Shown here: in pieces, positions 12,089-23,456 of the stretch
How the letters are laid out: every line of letters starts with the position of its first letter
Numbering within the stretch: position 1 is the first letter of the stretch
Assembly: GCA_947579605.1 (NCBI GenBank)
Contig: OX388329.1
Location: forward strand, 26,616,299 to 26,680,298
Direction: 5' to 3'
DNA from: Athripsodes cinereus
Lineage: Eukaryota; Arthropoda; Insecta; Trichoptera; Leptoceridae
Length of the DNA: 64,000 nt
The notes under the pieces: generated by a model
The model's database searches: none
What the model was told of the DNA's origin: nothing
What the model saw: only the letters and a program-made list of their open reading frames with translations
Program-made: the position numbers and the translations under genes

Positions 12089-13124
12089 AAAAGTCAAAGT
12101 GTACATCAGGAAGATTGGGGAGTAATATTCCGTGAACGTTGTCAATTTCTTGTATACACCTACACATGAATGGGCTGGTGTTGAAAAAAATCTCCTGAAT
12201 ACTGTACCATTATAGCAAATCATAAAATATCTAATTGCGTAGCTCATTATACTATTACGATTCTGTGGAACACAACTCCATATGTTTTTAAAAATATGCT
12301 TTTAAACATAATAATAAAGAAAAATAAATTGTACTTTATTTTGAAACTACGTACTTTTTTTCTCTTACCTATAATGATCAATGTACTTTATCTTAAAAAA
12401 AAAGGTGGCAACCCTAGATATGACTGTTAATCAGAAGTGGGATGAGTAGTTACAACGCAGTACTAATTTTCTCTGAAAGCATGTTCTTAAATTATTTAAA
12501 TAGGATAACAAATATTTTGAATCTCTTTGAACCAACGCTTGTTGTTTAAGACTGATTCATATGAAATTATTTTGGCCGCAAGATTTGATAGGCCGCGATA
12601 CCAATATTTCTTTTGAATTTCTTGGCCATAAAGGTCTTTGTTGTATACAAAGAGAAATGGTATTTTATTTCATTTATTTTACTTTTAAACAGGTAAGTAT
12701 TCATTCATACATTTAATTTGATTTGACTAATATTCATAATGATTTGATTTGACAAATTTTATAATGTTGTGATTTGATTCCCAATTGTGTTGTGTTCTTC
12801 GCCAATTATTGTTGTTCTTGTCTTGCTCCAACTGTATTGTGAATAGTGAGTGAGAATTATGATTTGTTTTTATGTATATATAACATGTAAAAGGCTCACT
12901 TATATATAAATAAAATACATAAAAATCTCTGCATTTTACAAAAACGTCTATCGCATATTACTAGTATTTTATATATCGCTTGCTCACTATTATAGGGTTC
13001 TATGTTACATTTTTGAAATTTTTGAGTTATGAATGCTGTAACATTCTATGTATTCAAAGGTATTTATTACAGGAACCCAATTGTAAATCGCAGCACTAGT
13101 CGCGAAATTAAAGACGATAAAACA
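12089..13124. other. Intronic, nothing recognised
   Basis: AT-rich. Several GGTTCTATGT-like words recur between 12990 and 13430, but no element is delimited. Confidence 0.4.
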
Positions 13125-13133
13125 TAGTTCTAT

Positions 13134-13313
13134 AACAACAAAACAACATACATAGACAATTCACACAGATCAAGCTAGTCCCAAACTAAGATGAATCTTG
13201 TATTATGGGTACTAACGCGACAATTCGAAAAAGGTCATTCTCCACTTTGCCCAGGCCGCGGGAATCGAACCCGGGACCTCGAGACTCAAAGGTAAGAGCA
13301 TTACCTCCGCGCC
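13134..13313 (-). repeat. tRNA-derived SINE, family A, with 9-bp target duplication
   Basis: Reverse-complement copy of the 826-1107 SINE, including the B-box core seen here as GGGAATCGAACCCGGGACCT. It is flanked by perfect TAGTTCTAT at 13125-13133 and 13314-13322, which fixes the insertion boundaries. Its tail is short and mixed (GTTGTTTTGTTGTT on the element strand), not a long poly(A). Confidence 0.8.
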
Positions 13314-13625
13314 TAGTTCTATGATGTGTTTTTCTTCAAAACAGTGATACAAAGTTCTATGTATATGACATAGAACCTTGTAGCATAAATTAATTAAAAT
13401 TTTAAAATTGCAAGGTTCTATGTTTGATTCATCGCACCTTACAATCTCAAAAAAATATATTGATTATGTTTGTAGGTAATATTGAACTTATGCGTTTTAA
13501 AAGTAGCTGAACATTTTCTTAGACTGTGCCATGGTCTTAATATGACAACGCTGTATTGACTGCACATGTATGTATAACATGCACAACATGTATGTATGAC
13601 TGCACACCTCTCTACGAACAAAAAG

Positions 13626-13746
13626 GTGTACTGTGCCATTTGGACTGAAAATGTAGCAGGCAGAGGAGGTAATGAAATTGCTAGCGCTGTTTTTAGGATC
13701 TTGAAACAAGTTCTTGAAGACAATCCGCAATTTACGAATCTTATAT
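13626..13746 (+). pseudogene. Transposase-like fragment (RNase H-like fold)
   Basis: A 40-codon open stretch in one frame reads YCAIWTENVAGRGGNEIASA followed by VFRILKQVL. The arrangement W-x-E-x-x-A-x-R-G-x-x-E-I-x-S resembles a segment just before the SD-x-C-GQN motif in a transposon-derived protein family common in insects. The frame ends in TAA before that motif, and the flanking sequence is noncoding, so this is a remnant at best. The assignment is from motif memory only. Confidence 0.35.
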
Positions 13747-13789
13747 AAACGAATAATAAATATGAAGCTATAATATTTTTTTTGTTAAG

Positions 13790-13925
13790 TAAAAAATTAA
13801 TGTTGATAATACATATTTGTTTTCATATTTTATCACATCAAAATGCTTGCAGCGTCAACAAGTTTTGAAAGTTTTTTTCCCAAACTTGTTGAAAATTTTA
13901 TATTTCACAGTTAAAAACTAAAGAG
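13790..13925 (+). mobile_element. Solitary end of the long-TIR transposon family
   Basis: Resembles 2985-3091 over its length, including TCAACAAGTTTT and TTGTTGAAAAT. The terminal GGGGCCC is lost. Confidence 0.55.
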
Positions 13926-15889
13926 CCTTCTTAGGTAGTTTCTATAGAATACGGTCGCTCTGTATCAGGATAGCATAATAGTGAAGTAGTGACATTATGG
14001 TAACAAAAATAATAATGAACATCTTTTTTAACGGTAACATTGTGAAATATTTTTATTAATGACAATGTTGTTAAAACTGTGAGTAATAAATAAATGTAGG
14101 CACGGTGTAAAACATTTTTTACTGAGATTCATTTAGGTGGGTACATTGCAGCAGTGATTTTTTAAATGCGAATATACTGACTAAATATAGATACGTATCT
14201 CTTTTACAATACACCATTCCTATGACATCGACATCAGAGTGTCAGACTGCCGTAGGAAAACGTGACTCAATCTGCCCAATAACGATCCAAATGGTGGAAG
14301 CTTGTTTTTGTCCTGAACCTCCAGGAGGAGAGTTGACAGGTGATTGAGTAGAATTGATATTATTTTCCGATACTTATAAGCTAGCAGAATGACGTGATTA
14401 ATAATAACAACAGTTTCGCTGTCGCTAGAGAAAATTGGCGTATTTTGCAATCCATGTATACTAATTTAGAATTTCTATTTGACGTCTAATTCCGGTAACG
14501 ATTATTGCGTTCTGAAACTACTTGTTTTTCTCAAAATTATTGTCCATTGATTCCGCTTCTTCTTTCCCTTTATTCTTAACTATTATCAATGTGCAAAATT
14601 CAGACAAGAATATCCAAGATATTGTGTGAATATTTAAGACGAGTTTTGTTGCTATGACACTGATTCTGTATAAACCCTCAGTTTTCAAGCAGGAAACAAT
14701 TTTAAGCATAATGTTTTCAATACAATATTGTCCTTTCTTCGTTCAGCTTTGTGCGATACGTCAGCGGTTCCATGAATATTTCGTGAATAAGTAGTAGGTA
14801 CATAGGTACATTTTAGGTAAGTATAATAATATAACCAAATGCATATTTTATTATATCACGAGGGTTATTGAATAGAAATGTATACTGATAATATGCCCAA
14901 TTCATACACAAATTTCTTGAATGAATGAACAGAAACAATATTCATAAATCGTATGTATAATGGATCACGTCGGCTAACGTTGTGTCGCTCCAGCTCTTTA
15001 TAATATCGACAGCTCATATCCAAATAGATACTATTCAAATATAACTGAGCATTTACACAAAACCTACACTACAGTAGATAAAAAAAATAATATCTATTTA
15101 TATTTGTCATTCATGGAACCTCTGGGATAGACAGACTCTCCCATTCGTTCTCGTAAGTTCTCCAGTATTCTCTTGAAGCACCTGGAATTAGTAAAATATA
15201 ACGGAGTACAGTATAAAGATGTTTTTGCATCTTCAATCGTGTGCTACCTCATCTTAGATGACATATTTTTATACCACACACACAAGAAGACTTATATGTT
15301 CGTTACATACACTTGCTTGTATGTCCACTGATTGTAGTTTTAGATAAGTATATTTTTTTTACAGTCAATAATTAAAATTACAGATATAATAGAAGTTGCT
15401 GCACAAATATAAAGAATAATATTATGTAAGTATAATTGAGGTATATTTATTTTATATTGTTCTTTTGAATAGAAAACATATTCTTTATGAAATAAAAATT
15501 CACTCTGATCTAGCAGGTTTCAAAATTGTAAAAAAAAACAATCATTTATATCTGTTATAGATATATTGGTGGTTACAAAACTTCTTCAAATATCAACGGC
15601 ATTGATTTAAAAATTGCTTTTTTCATACCAGCTGTCAACTGATATGTCCGAAACACGATTTACCGAGAGAACAATTTATCTAGTATAAAACTAATGTTAT
15701 ATAAAAATTTAAACGACAGAACGTCAAGTATGTCAAACTCTTGGACCGCAACTAACACCGTTGCGACCTTCCCGTCGCTATCAATTTATTGCATCGATCG
15801 ATACGTAGACTAGAAGCTGAAACGTAAATTTTTTTGATTTTTTGATTTTAATAACCGGGTTAGTTGGAAGTGTTAAATTTAATAACTTA
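13926..15889. other. Intronic, nothing firmly recognised
   Basis: No coding region. A weak SL1-head-like segment lies at about 15118-15182 (ACTCTCCCATTCGTTCTCGTAAG). The segment 15600-15870 resembles 7260-7640 in inverted orientation. Confidence 0.35.
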
Positions 15890-15951
15890 CCATAGACGTG
15901 GGTGCTGTACGCACTGGTTTCTCAGTCGGGCAACACTCGCGTCTAGAAAGG

Positions 15952-15959
15952 TATAAAAG
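15952..15959 (+). promoter_or_regulatory. TATA-like box in a GC-richer island
   Basis: GTATAAAAGGGGCGGCC is an unusually good TATA context for this AT-rich window. It lies 35-45 bases upstream of a pyrimidine-rich TTTCTCTCTCTTTGGTC. It probably belongs to a mobile element (LTR or LINE promoter) because a LINE-type tail follows at 16095-16224. No gene follows on the plus strand. Confidence 0.3.
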
Positions 15960-16094
15960 GGGCGGCCATATTAGCTTTCTCTCTCTTTGGTCATATCCGC
16001 TTATAAACTGTTGTAAACTATACTGTGTGCTTGTTCCTTCAAAAAATCGTGGCTTTGCTTTAATGGACCAAATACCCGTTGATTATTAATTCAA

Positions 16095-16224
16095 CAGGAA
16101 GACATCGCATTTTAGCGATAAACTCGCCCTCTGTACATTGAATTGTATAAATGATATTTTCTATGTAAATTTGTATTATTGTAAACAATGTACAGTGAAG
16201 AATAAAATAAATAAATAAATAAAA
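16095..16224 (+). mobile_element. Non-LTR retrotransposon 3' tail (lepidopteran type)
   Basis: Begins near a hairpin AAGACATCGCATTTTAGCGA, continues through CTCGCCCTCTGTACATTG and ends AATAAAATAAATAAATAAAT. The same architecture recurs at 35975-36060 (plus) and 37085-37185 (minus). Confidence 0.55.
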
Positions 16225-16297
16225 TTGATTAAAACGTATTGTATCATTTTGGTTCAGTTCAATTTCAGCCCAACTAGTCTTTTTATTTATTTATTTT

Positions 16298-16425
16298 AAC
16301 ATTTTTAATTAAAGAATTAGTTAATTATGTACTACAACCACTTTAATTTAATTATGTACTACAACCACTTTAAATTAAAGTGTACAGAAGTACATAATTA
16401 ACTAATTCTTTAATTAAAAATGTTT
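16298..16425. repeat. Inverted repeat with about 36-bp arms
   Basis: The left arm AACATTTTTAATTAAAGAAT... pairs with the right arm ending ...ATTAAAAATGTT. Between them is a 26-base direct duplication containing TATGTACTACAACCACTTTA. It sits 50 bases upstream of an RTE-like fragment. Likely a foldback MITE. Confidence 0.65.
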
Positions 16426-16478
16426 CGTGATTACCACATAGTTAGTGCCAACAAAATCAAACAAATATTTATTTTAAC

Positions 16479-17212
16479 ATGAAAATTAATAATAAAGACA
16501 AAACAAAATGTGTGGTCGTTGGAAGGGAGGAAACGACTGCGAACATTGCCATAAACGGAGTGAGCATCAAACAAGTAAAAGAATTTGTGTACTTGGGCAG
16601 CAGAATAAACCAGGATGGACGCTCCAAATCAGAAATTGTGAGCAGAATAAACCAGGATGGACGCTCCAAATCAGAAATTGTGAGCAGAATAAACCAGGCA
16701 AGGATTGCCTTTAACAAAAAGTCTAAAATATTGGAATCCCCAAACATTGATTTAAGCGTAAGGAAGAACCTTACTAAAGCCTTCGTATGGAGCATTTTGC
16801 TTTATGGTTGTGAGACATGAACCATCAGCAAGATTGAAAGCGGACGGTTGGCGGCCTTTGAGATGTGGTGCTACAGACGCATGCTGAAGATCCATTGGTC
16901 GGAACACGTCGAAAATGAAGAAGTATTAAACAGGGTAGGCGAAAAAAGGCAACTCCTTAAGAGAATCAGCCAACAACGAGCTAACTGGATTGGCCACAAC
17001 ATCAGGCACCCAGGACTCCTCATCGCCATCGCGGAGGGTAGGACCGAGGGCACAAACGGCAGAGGCCGGCCCAGAGATGTGTATATGGACCAACTGAAGA
17101 GGGACATGAATTGTGGCTCATACGTAGAGCTGAAAAGACTGGCTGAGAATAGGGAGGAATGGAGAAGAAAGACAAAACTCGTTGCAGACCAATCCAATGG
17201 ATTGTAACTCAT
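16479..17212 (+). mobile_element. RTE-like LINE family 1, longest copy (reverse-transcriptase C-terminus)
   Basis: Encodes the C-terminal part of a non-LTR reverse transcriptase: KTKCVVVGREE, then the VKEFVYLGSRIN block, KNLTKAFVWSILLYGCET, FEMWCYRRMLKIHWSEHV and QQRANWIGHNIRHPG with a final GRGRPR tail. The palm domain with the catalytic YADD is missing, so the copy is 5'-truncated. A stop (TGA) replaces Trp after GCET at 16817-16819. A 45-base segment (SRINQDGRSKSEIV) is tandemly duplicated, which is absent from the copy at 49214. It ends CCAATCCAATGGATTGTAAC. I call it RTE-like from the YLGS/GRPR architecture; the clade is uncertain. Confidence 0.85.
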
Positions 17213-17580
17213 TATATATAGGTATATATTTTAAAAAATCATTCGTCGAAAATGATCACTTTTCTTCAAAGATGGTCGCTCTTCGTCGATATATTAGTTT
17301 GCACCTTTTCACAATAGCGGTGGCCTAACCGATCCCTAAATAAGACGTAAGTATTCTAGAAAACGCTTAAGGATTTTTTTATCACACTTATAGTATAATG
17401 ATTGAAAGAGGATACGCGCTGCAGAAATGATAAATTTAATATTATAAGAATGAAAAGGAAATAAATATATAGTGATTAAGTTTTTGGAACCTATATTGTT
17501 TGGAAAACATTATTACTAGATATTTGATCTAGTTTTTATGTTGTTTGATGAAAAACAATAAGTAGTGATCAAAATCGTCG
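17213..17580. other. Intronic, nothing recognised
   Basis: No coding sequence or known repeat. Confidence 0.4.
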
Positions 17581-17759
17581 ATGAGTACGTCGGTAGCCTC
17601 GGGGTAGAATCTCGGCCTTCAGAACAAGGGGCCCGTGGTTCGATCCCAGGTGCCGGCAAACTCCCCTTTCACGGCACAAGCTTTTGGCTTAGTGTGAAAG
17701 GTGTATAAGGTTGTATTTGGGTTTATAACAAAACCCAGATATATCTTTAAAAAAAAAAT
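17581..17759 (+). repeat. tRNA-derived SINE, family B
   Basis: tRNA-like head GTCGGTAGCCTCGGGGTAGA (A-box region), then GTGGTTCGATCCCAGG (B-box), then a body with CCCCTTTCACGGCACAAGC and GTGTATAAGGTTGTATTTGG, ending in poly(A). Other copies are at 22008-22098 (5'-truncated), 50765-50835 (head only) and 55332-55508 (minus). Confidence 0.8.
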
Positions 17760-18180
17760 CGAGAAATGTTGAACATGGAAGAAATGTAACAATTATTCGC
17801 GAACTTTGCATGATCCTTGGTAATTTAAAGAACACATTTTTTCCATTGGTTTAGGTACAACATGAGTTTAAATTATTGTATAGGTACCTATACATTTTTG
17901 CTGTAGCAAAAAGAAAAATTATAAATTATGGTTTATTTTCTGATATTATAAATTTAATTATTTTCCGTGTATAAACCGATATTCGATCAATCATTCAAAT
18001 AATCACGACATATCACACAAATGAAGTAGCCAGCTGACTAGCTGCATGTCATATATATGCAACTAAGGCATCTAGGATGGGTGGTGAATCTCATCGCTAT
18101 ATTTCAAATTTAAATAGGTACCTACCTGTTTACTTTAGGTACCTATTTAAATTTGAATTTAAATTTAAATAGGTGCTTAG
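17760..18180. other. Intronic, with a small AT palindrome
   Basis: Near 18105-18175 there is a short inverted arrangement around AAATTTAAATAGGTACCTAC. Otherwise nothing recognised. Confidence 0.4.
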
Positions 18181-18969
18181 TTATCCCGTGGAGCACCCGG
18201 TAAAGAATTGGTCTCCCACTCTTCTTTGTAAGTTTTCGAGTGTCCTGTAAAAGGCAGGTGTTCGAAAAAATTAAGACATTATTTACATCTTATGTGGTGT
18301 TCTCACTTTGGCGAATATCGCCAGGACCCCTAAATATCGCCAGCCATTTGAACCGTGTGAACAAAATGACAGCTAGTCTGAAACGATAAAAACCAGTAGA
18401 AACGATATCGTCTCGAGTTGACCACCTTCCAACTTTTCGGCCGATTAAACGAATCGCGCATGCGCAGATGTGCGCGGCGTCCGTAAAAACTTTCTAACCT
18501 ATAAATTTTATAATGTTTCCCGCTTCGTAACAGCTATTATCTTTGTTGTTGGTTTGTGGCGTTTGTTTTCTTAATTTAAAGGCGCCTTTAACCTCTACTA
18601 TAACATTTTCGACTAAAAATAAACACTTTGCGAACTCCATCTCGACGTCCGCCATTTTGAAAACAATGTTAAAATCAAAGCGCATCTGACAGATCGTTTC
18701 TGTATCGGTGGACTGTGTGAACAGGTGTAGCGATCAATGGGCGTAGGGCGAATTTTGTTTTTTCGCCTGGCGTTATATTTTGAAATTCGCCTGGCGATAT
18801 TCGCCAAATGTGAACACCCCATTAAATTCAGCGATGAGGTTTGCCACCCATCCTGAATGTCTTGTTTTTATATTGGCACGGAGAGGACAGCTTGCATGTT
18901 TTATATGCAGCTGGTCTGCTGGCTATCCCACTTGTGGGATATGCCGTGATGGTATAGTAATAATAGTAG
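18181..18969 (+). repeat. SL1 SINE-like repeat split by a MITE
   Basis: The head (GTGGAGCACCCGGTAAAGAA ... GGCAGGTGTTCGAAAAA) occupies 18187-18290. The rest (AAATTCAGCGATGAGGTTTG ... GATATGCCGTGATGGTATAG plus TAATAATAGTAG) occupies 18825-18969. The 529-base Harbinger-like insert lies between. Removing it restores the order seen in the uninterrupted copies at 58 and 62 kb. Confidence 0.85.
18293..18821. mobile_element. Harbinger-like MITE with TTA target duplication
   Basis: The terminal inverted repeats are about 33 bases: left TGTGGTGTTCTCACTTTGGC continuing GAATATCGCCAGG, right end the reverse complement of TGGGGTGTTCACATTTGGCG. It is flanked by TTA at 18290-18292 and 18822-18824. A 3-bp TTA/TWA duplication is typical of the PIF/Harbinger superfamily. 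It is inserted inside an SL1 repeat. The interior carries no transposase, and short open frames in it are not convincing. Confidence 0.75.
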
Positions 18970-19021
18970 TGTAGTAGTACCTATTTACTTTCGAGAAAAC
19001 TGTATGTAATAAATTTGCTAG

Positions 19022-19200
19022 TCATCCTCTCCGTACCAATAAAAGTTAAGACATTCAAGATGGATGGAACATTTCATCGCTGAATTAGAAATATTAAAAG
19101 TCTTACATGCAATGTTTTACCTACGTTTTACACGACACTCGAAACACACAGAAAATAGTGAGATCCATTCTTTATCGGGGACTCCACGAGATATTTCTAT
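19022..19200 (-). repeat. SL1 SINE-like repeat, minus strand
   Basis: Contains reverse complements of the SL1 middle (CATTCAAGATGGATGGAACA, CATCGCTGAATT) and head (CTTTATCGGGGACTCCACGAG). The 3' tail is missing. Confidence 0.65.
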
Positions 19201-20424
19201 TTCTTCTCATCTATAGCAATAAAAATTCTAAAAGTACCTACCTACCTATTCAGTAATACGCAATACCAAACCATCCTTTATTTACTAGTTTCCCATAAAT
19301 CCAAATATAACTTCTATACCTGCGAATAAAACAGTTATGATTGAAATATTATTACGACAATATTGACATACTTGATTAACTCACGATATTTATTATAACG
19401 TTTGGACAAGTAACATTAAGATTAATAATTCCACCCATAAAACTAATAATATTGAATTGTAGGCAGATACCTATTTTCTATACTGACCTGCTATTTTTAT
19501 CGGGTCATTTCCTTTTTTTGGGTCACTGAGTATCTGCGCCATCACCTGTATCTGAAGTTCTGACATTATTTATTACCATTTTCTTTGTCATTCAAATTGA
19601 GTATGAAATAATAAATTTTTCTTCAATATATGTATTTCAAATTTTAAGATCTAACTAAACTAATTGTATATAGTAGATATTAATGTATATAAAACTCAGT
19701 GGAATCTCCTGAAATAAATCAATTTCTCATCAATGAGACATTTACACAGCATTTTCAATTCAGCGATGAGATATGCCACAGATCCTTATCTACAATATGT
19801 AGAAAAATCAAAAGTATGTGACGATATCATATTTTAATAAAAAAATATCTATTACAGGTAGATACAATAATAAGATACAATACTGATTTCGTGTACCTTC
19901 GGTTTGAAATGTTTACAACATCAAGTTCGGGGATATCGATATATTTGCCAGTAAGTAGTTCTTGTGGTTTCAAATTGTCGGTTTTGAGGATACTGAATAG
20001 TTATTAATTATTCTCGGAACCATTTATCGATTAGAATGGGTTTCTCCGTATTTAAAAATATTTTCTTTATCCCTGTTTCCTTTCTTCTTTATCATAGTGA
20101 CACTGATTTTTATGATAGCTTTGTATATATGTACATCATATATAGGTGAGTGTAGGTTAGGTTTATAAGTAAATGACAGTTTGTCTTATTAATTTGACAA
20201 ATAAGTTCTTTATTGTAAAACAGGATTACTGTTATTAATTTCTGATCTTTTGTTTTCATTTATATATTTTTCCTTATTTATAGATTATAACCATATGGGC
20301 TCTTGTTTCTTGGGCTATTATTTACCTGTAATGTCAAAATGCGTGCACTTAAAAACGGCAGTAAATTGATACTTTGTGTGTGTTTTGTGATGGTGTTTAG
20401 GTGAAAATAGCACCTTAAAAACAA
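19201..20424. other. Intronic, one SL1 scrap
   Basis: AT-rich. A short SL1-like piece, TTCAATTCAGCGATGAGATATGCCAC, lies at 19756-19781. Nothing else recognised. Confidence 0.4.
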
Positions 20425-20934
20425 AATCAACCATGAAATTTTAATTCATAAGCTCGGGAGGTACGGAGTGCACGGCAACTTATTGCGATGGTTGTCTTGT
20501 CATCTTACATCAGAGATAGACTTCAAGCGGTGTCAGTCGATGGTAATACTTCGTCATTTCGAAGATGCCCATCTGGAGTTCCACAGGGTTCACATTTGGG
20601 ACCAGTATTGTTTATTTTATACATAAATGATATTCAACAGTGTTTCAGATCATCTTATTTCTTGATATATGCTGACGATATCAAAATATATAAAAAAATC
20701 AAATGAAACAGGGATTCCGAGCAGCTTCAGTCCGATTTACAGAATTTATCTCAGTATTGCTCAATGAATAGTCTATTTTTGAATGTTAGCAAGTGCTGTA
20801 CTATATCTTTCACTCGTCGCAATACTCCTCAAATTTTTACTTATACTATAAATGGCATATCCTTGAATAAGTTTAATGAAGTTAGGGACCTAGGTGTAAT
20901 TCTGGACAGCAAAATGACTTATATGGCCCATAAT

Positions 20935-21217
20935 AGACTTGTTCCATGATCCAATCCACATACTAAAGTTAAATCTATTTGCACATTACAGTCACATTTA
21001 TATGGACAATAATCAGGAATCAACATCTTAGCAGGAACCCTTCCTCCTTTATATACCTACCCATGTTTTTTTTATATATGTTTGTAATATTGATTTATTA
21101 ATATTGTGTTTGGTACCTATGTTTTGTTTTGTTATGATATTGTACCTATGTAAAAAAAAAATATTGTGTAAAAGGTTAATTAGCCGTAAACAAATAAATA
21201 AACAAACAAATAAATAT
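20935..21217 (+). mobile_element. Short retroposed insert within the CR1/Jockey-like LINE
   Basis: This segment interrupts the reverse-transcriptase frame between ILDSKMTYMAH and GRAFRQLGF. It ends in AACAAATAAATAAACAAACA, a LINE/retroposon type tail, so it is probably a 5'-truncated copy of another non-LTR element. The exact left border is uncertain. Confidence 0.5.
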
Positions 21218-22007
21218 TGAAGGGATTGTTGGTAGAGCATTCAGGCAATTGGGATTTATTTTGAGAGTCTCCAAGCCATTTACGTCAGTGAGTACGCTAA
21301 AATTACTTTTTTATAAATATGTCAGAAGCTGTTTAGAGTATGCCACGGTTGTTTGGAACCCTCAATACATAACATACACTGAGAGAATTGAGAGGGTCCA
21401 GAACAAATTTCTTAGGATTCTAAATTACAGATGTCGTGTTGCATTTGACAATTACCGACTTTCAGCCCAATATCACAAAATAATGACTTTAGAAAATAGA
21501 CGTACTGTGACTGACATGAATTTTTTATATAAAATTATAAACAACATTGTTGATTCTGCTGACTTATTAAACAGACTTTACTTTAATTGCCCTACACGAC
21601 GGACTTTCCACATTAACATTTAAACAACCTTCTTGCACGACTAACTATCTGCAGAGCTCATTCATATACCGAGCATGTAACAATTTCAACTCATTTTTTA
21701 ACAATATAGATATATTCGATACATCCTTGGAACGCTTCAATGACACTATAAAAAGATCCCTGGTGACTTCGGGGTCTCTTGGGGTTTAATCATTTAATGC
21801 TTTCCTTTCTGCTCCAATTTCCTGTCCCATTCCTTTATTCCCTTCTTGATTGGAGATGATTTATTGCACGTGCTTGAAGCTTTCTTTTTTTTTCTTGAAA
21901 TATCTGTTTTTTTTCTCGTGTTTACTACAAAATGTTAATGTTGCATTATACTATACCAAATAATTTTACTATACCAAATATATACATTATACTATACCAA
22001 AAAATAA

Positions 22008-22098
22008 CGCTTTTAGCTTACTGTGAAAGGTGTATAAGGTTGTATTTGGGTTTATAACAAAAACCCAGATATATCTTTTTTAAAAAAAAAAAAAAAAA
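22008..22098 (+). repeat. tRNA-derived SINE family B, 5'-truncated
   Basis: Matches 17678-17759 from CTTTTAGCTTACTGTGAAAG to the poly(A). It sits inside the 3' region of the CR1/Jockey-like element. Confidence 0.7.
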
Positions 22099-22195
22099 TT
22101 TTACAAACTTTGCTGGTTTATTAATTGTAATTGATTTGTCTGTGTATTGTCATTTGTGTTATAACTGTTTGTGAAATAAAATGAAATAAAAAAAA

Positions 22196-22715
22196 TATGC
22201 GATCGCTATACTTTTTGAAATCTTTTAAAACTACTATTCTATCAGAGCATATTATCATTGTGTAGTAGAATTAACTTGATTAGTTATAAACACCGAGTCT
22301 AACCTAATAACGCATGTCTACATATTGATTGTATAAATTCTCCTTCATTTGCGCTACTTTTACATTAAACACGTGTTTTAAGCTATTGCTTTTGAATTAA
22401 TTAGGTGCTTAGTAATAAAATAACGGGAAGTACTTTTGCCTGTAAAGACCTGTTAGCACTCTACAATTTATTTATTCCTTAGAGATTTCTTTGTTAAAAT
22501 AATTGTGTATGTAAAACCACAACAATAATAATACCTTCTAAAAGGAATTTTAAATAAATTAATATATCACGAATTTACTGAAAATCTAAACATATTAATT
22601 TTAATTGGAAGGTTACTAATTTGGTAAGCCACATAGCTACGAATAAGACACTATTAAACTAGTACCAGGAAGGTCACCTGTAGCGAGAAAGGACACTTGC
22701 TCGCTCCAAAAAAAC
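22196..22715. other. Intronic, nothing recognised
   Basis: No coding or repeat structure recognised. Confidence 0.4.
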
Positions 22716-22770
22716 ATCTTTTTGCTAGCTACACCACTTGTGGCATATGCCGTGATGGTGTAGTATAGTA
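22716..22770 (+). repeat. SL1 SINE-like repeat, 3' end only
   Basis: GCTAGCTACACCACTTGTGGCATATGCC and a GTAGTATAGTAT tail. Only the terminal 55 bases are present. Confidence 0.6.
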
Positions 22771-23015
22771 TATTGTATCAACAACTGAATGTACTGTACT
22801 GATATTTTTATTGGCATTTTGTTATCTTCGAATACACAATAAATTATACTATCGTATTTATAGCTGTCAATAATTCTTTCTAGAGATAAACAAAATAAGT
22901 GCAAGTTGCAAAATATTTCAAATCCATTGGATCCGAAATATTTTTGAACATAAGAAAAAGCTACATAACATTTATCGGTCACTAAACCCTTATTATTTGT
23001 ATATATGTACGTATT

Positions 23016-23340
23016 AATGATGTAACGAATGTGTGATTTTGGATATTCGCGAATGCGAATATTTGTTGCCGACATTCGCGAATGCGAATGCGAATAGCGA
23101 ATATTGACTTGCTTAAACTTCTACAATTGGTCAAACAATAAAATTTCTACCCCCCCGTCGCCGAATTTTCAAAATGGTATACGAATTTAAAATATTTCAA
23201 AACTCCTCGGTTTTCTTAAAGAATGTTTTCTTGTAGCACCTTTTTCTACAATGTACCGGGTAAGTATCCGGTGCTTTTAACGAATTACCGATACTTTGTT
23301 ACCAAAATAATATTCGCAAAACATTCGCATATTTTTTTCC
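23016..23340 (-). mobile_element. hAT-like element (GATGTAACGAAT family), truncated inverted copy
   Basis: Inverted relative to the complete copy at 24664-25072. It begins with AATGATGTAACGAATGTGTG and shares TTCGCGAATGCGAA blocks, GCCGAATTTTCAAAATGG and TCCGGTGCTTTTAACG. It stops inside the GCGAATGTTTTGCGAATA repeats, so the other terminus is lost. Confidence 0.75.
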
Positions 23341-23456
23341 GCGCCAATACATCAGGCTGTGTTTAGCACTCGCTCCGTTAGCGCCTTGGTTTCGCATGTA
23401 TCACCCATTCTTCCAAAATTTGTATTGATAATATTAGTATTTTTTTATGTGCAAAG

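Larger units (their letters stand above)
20425..22195 (+). mobile_element. CR1/Jockey-like LINE, interrupted
   Basis: Decayed reverse transcriptase. LGRYGVHGNLLRWL is followed by SSYIRDRLQAV and GVPQGSHLGPVLFILYINDI (fingers/palm). YADDIKI is the catalytic motif, still with both Asp. Then come MNSLFLNVSKC and VRDLGVILDSKM. After a 280-base interruption the frame resumes as RAFRQLGFILRVSKPFTS, YVRSCLEYATVVWNP and IERVQNKFLRIL. Stops and frameshifts separate the pieces. The 3' region carries ACTATACCAAAT repeats at about 21947-22005 and ends GTGAAATAAAATGAAATAAAA. It lacks the 5' ORF and endonuclease. Confidence 0.8.

Noticed and set aside
18613..18822. Nested gene in the GC-richer segment at 18.3-18.8 kb
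   Set aside because: The segment is delimited by TIRs and a TTA duplication, so it is a MITE. The open frames are short and unrelated to known proteins.
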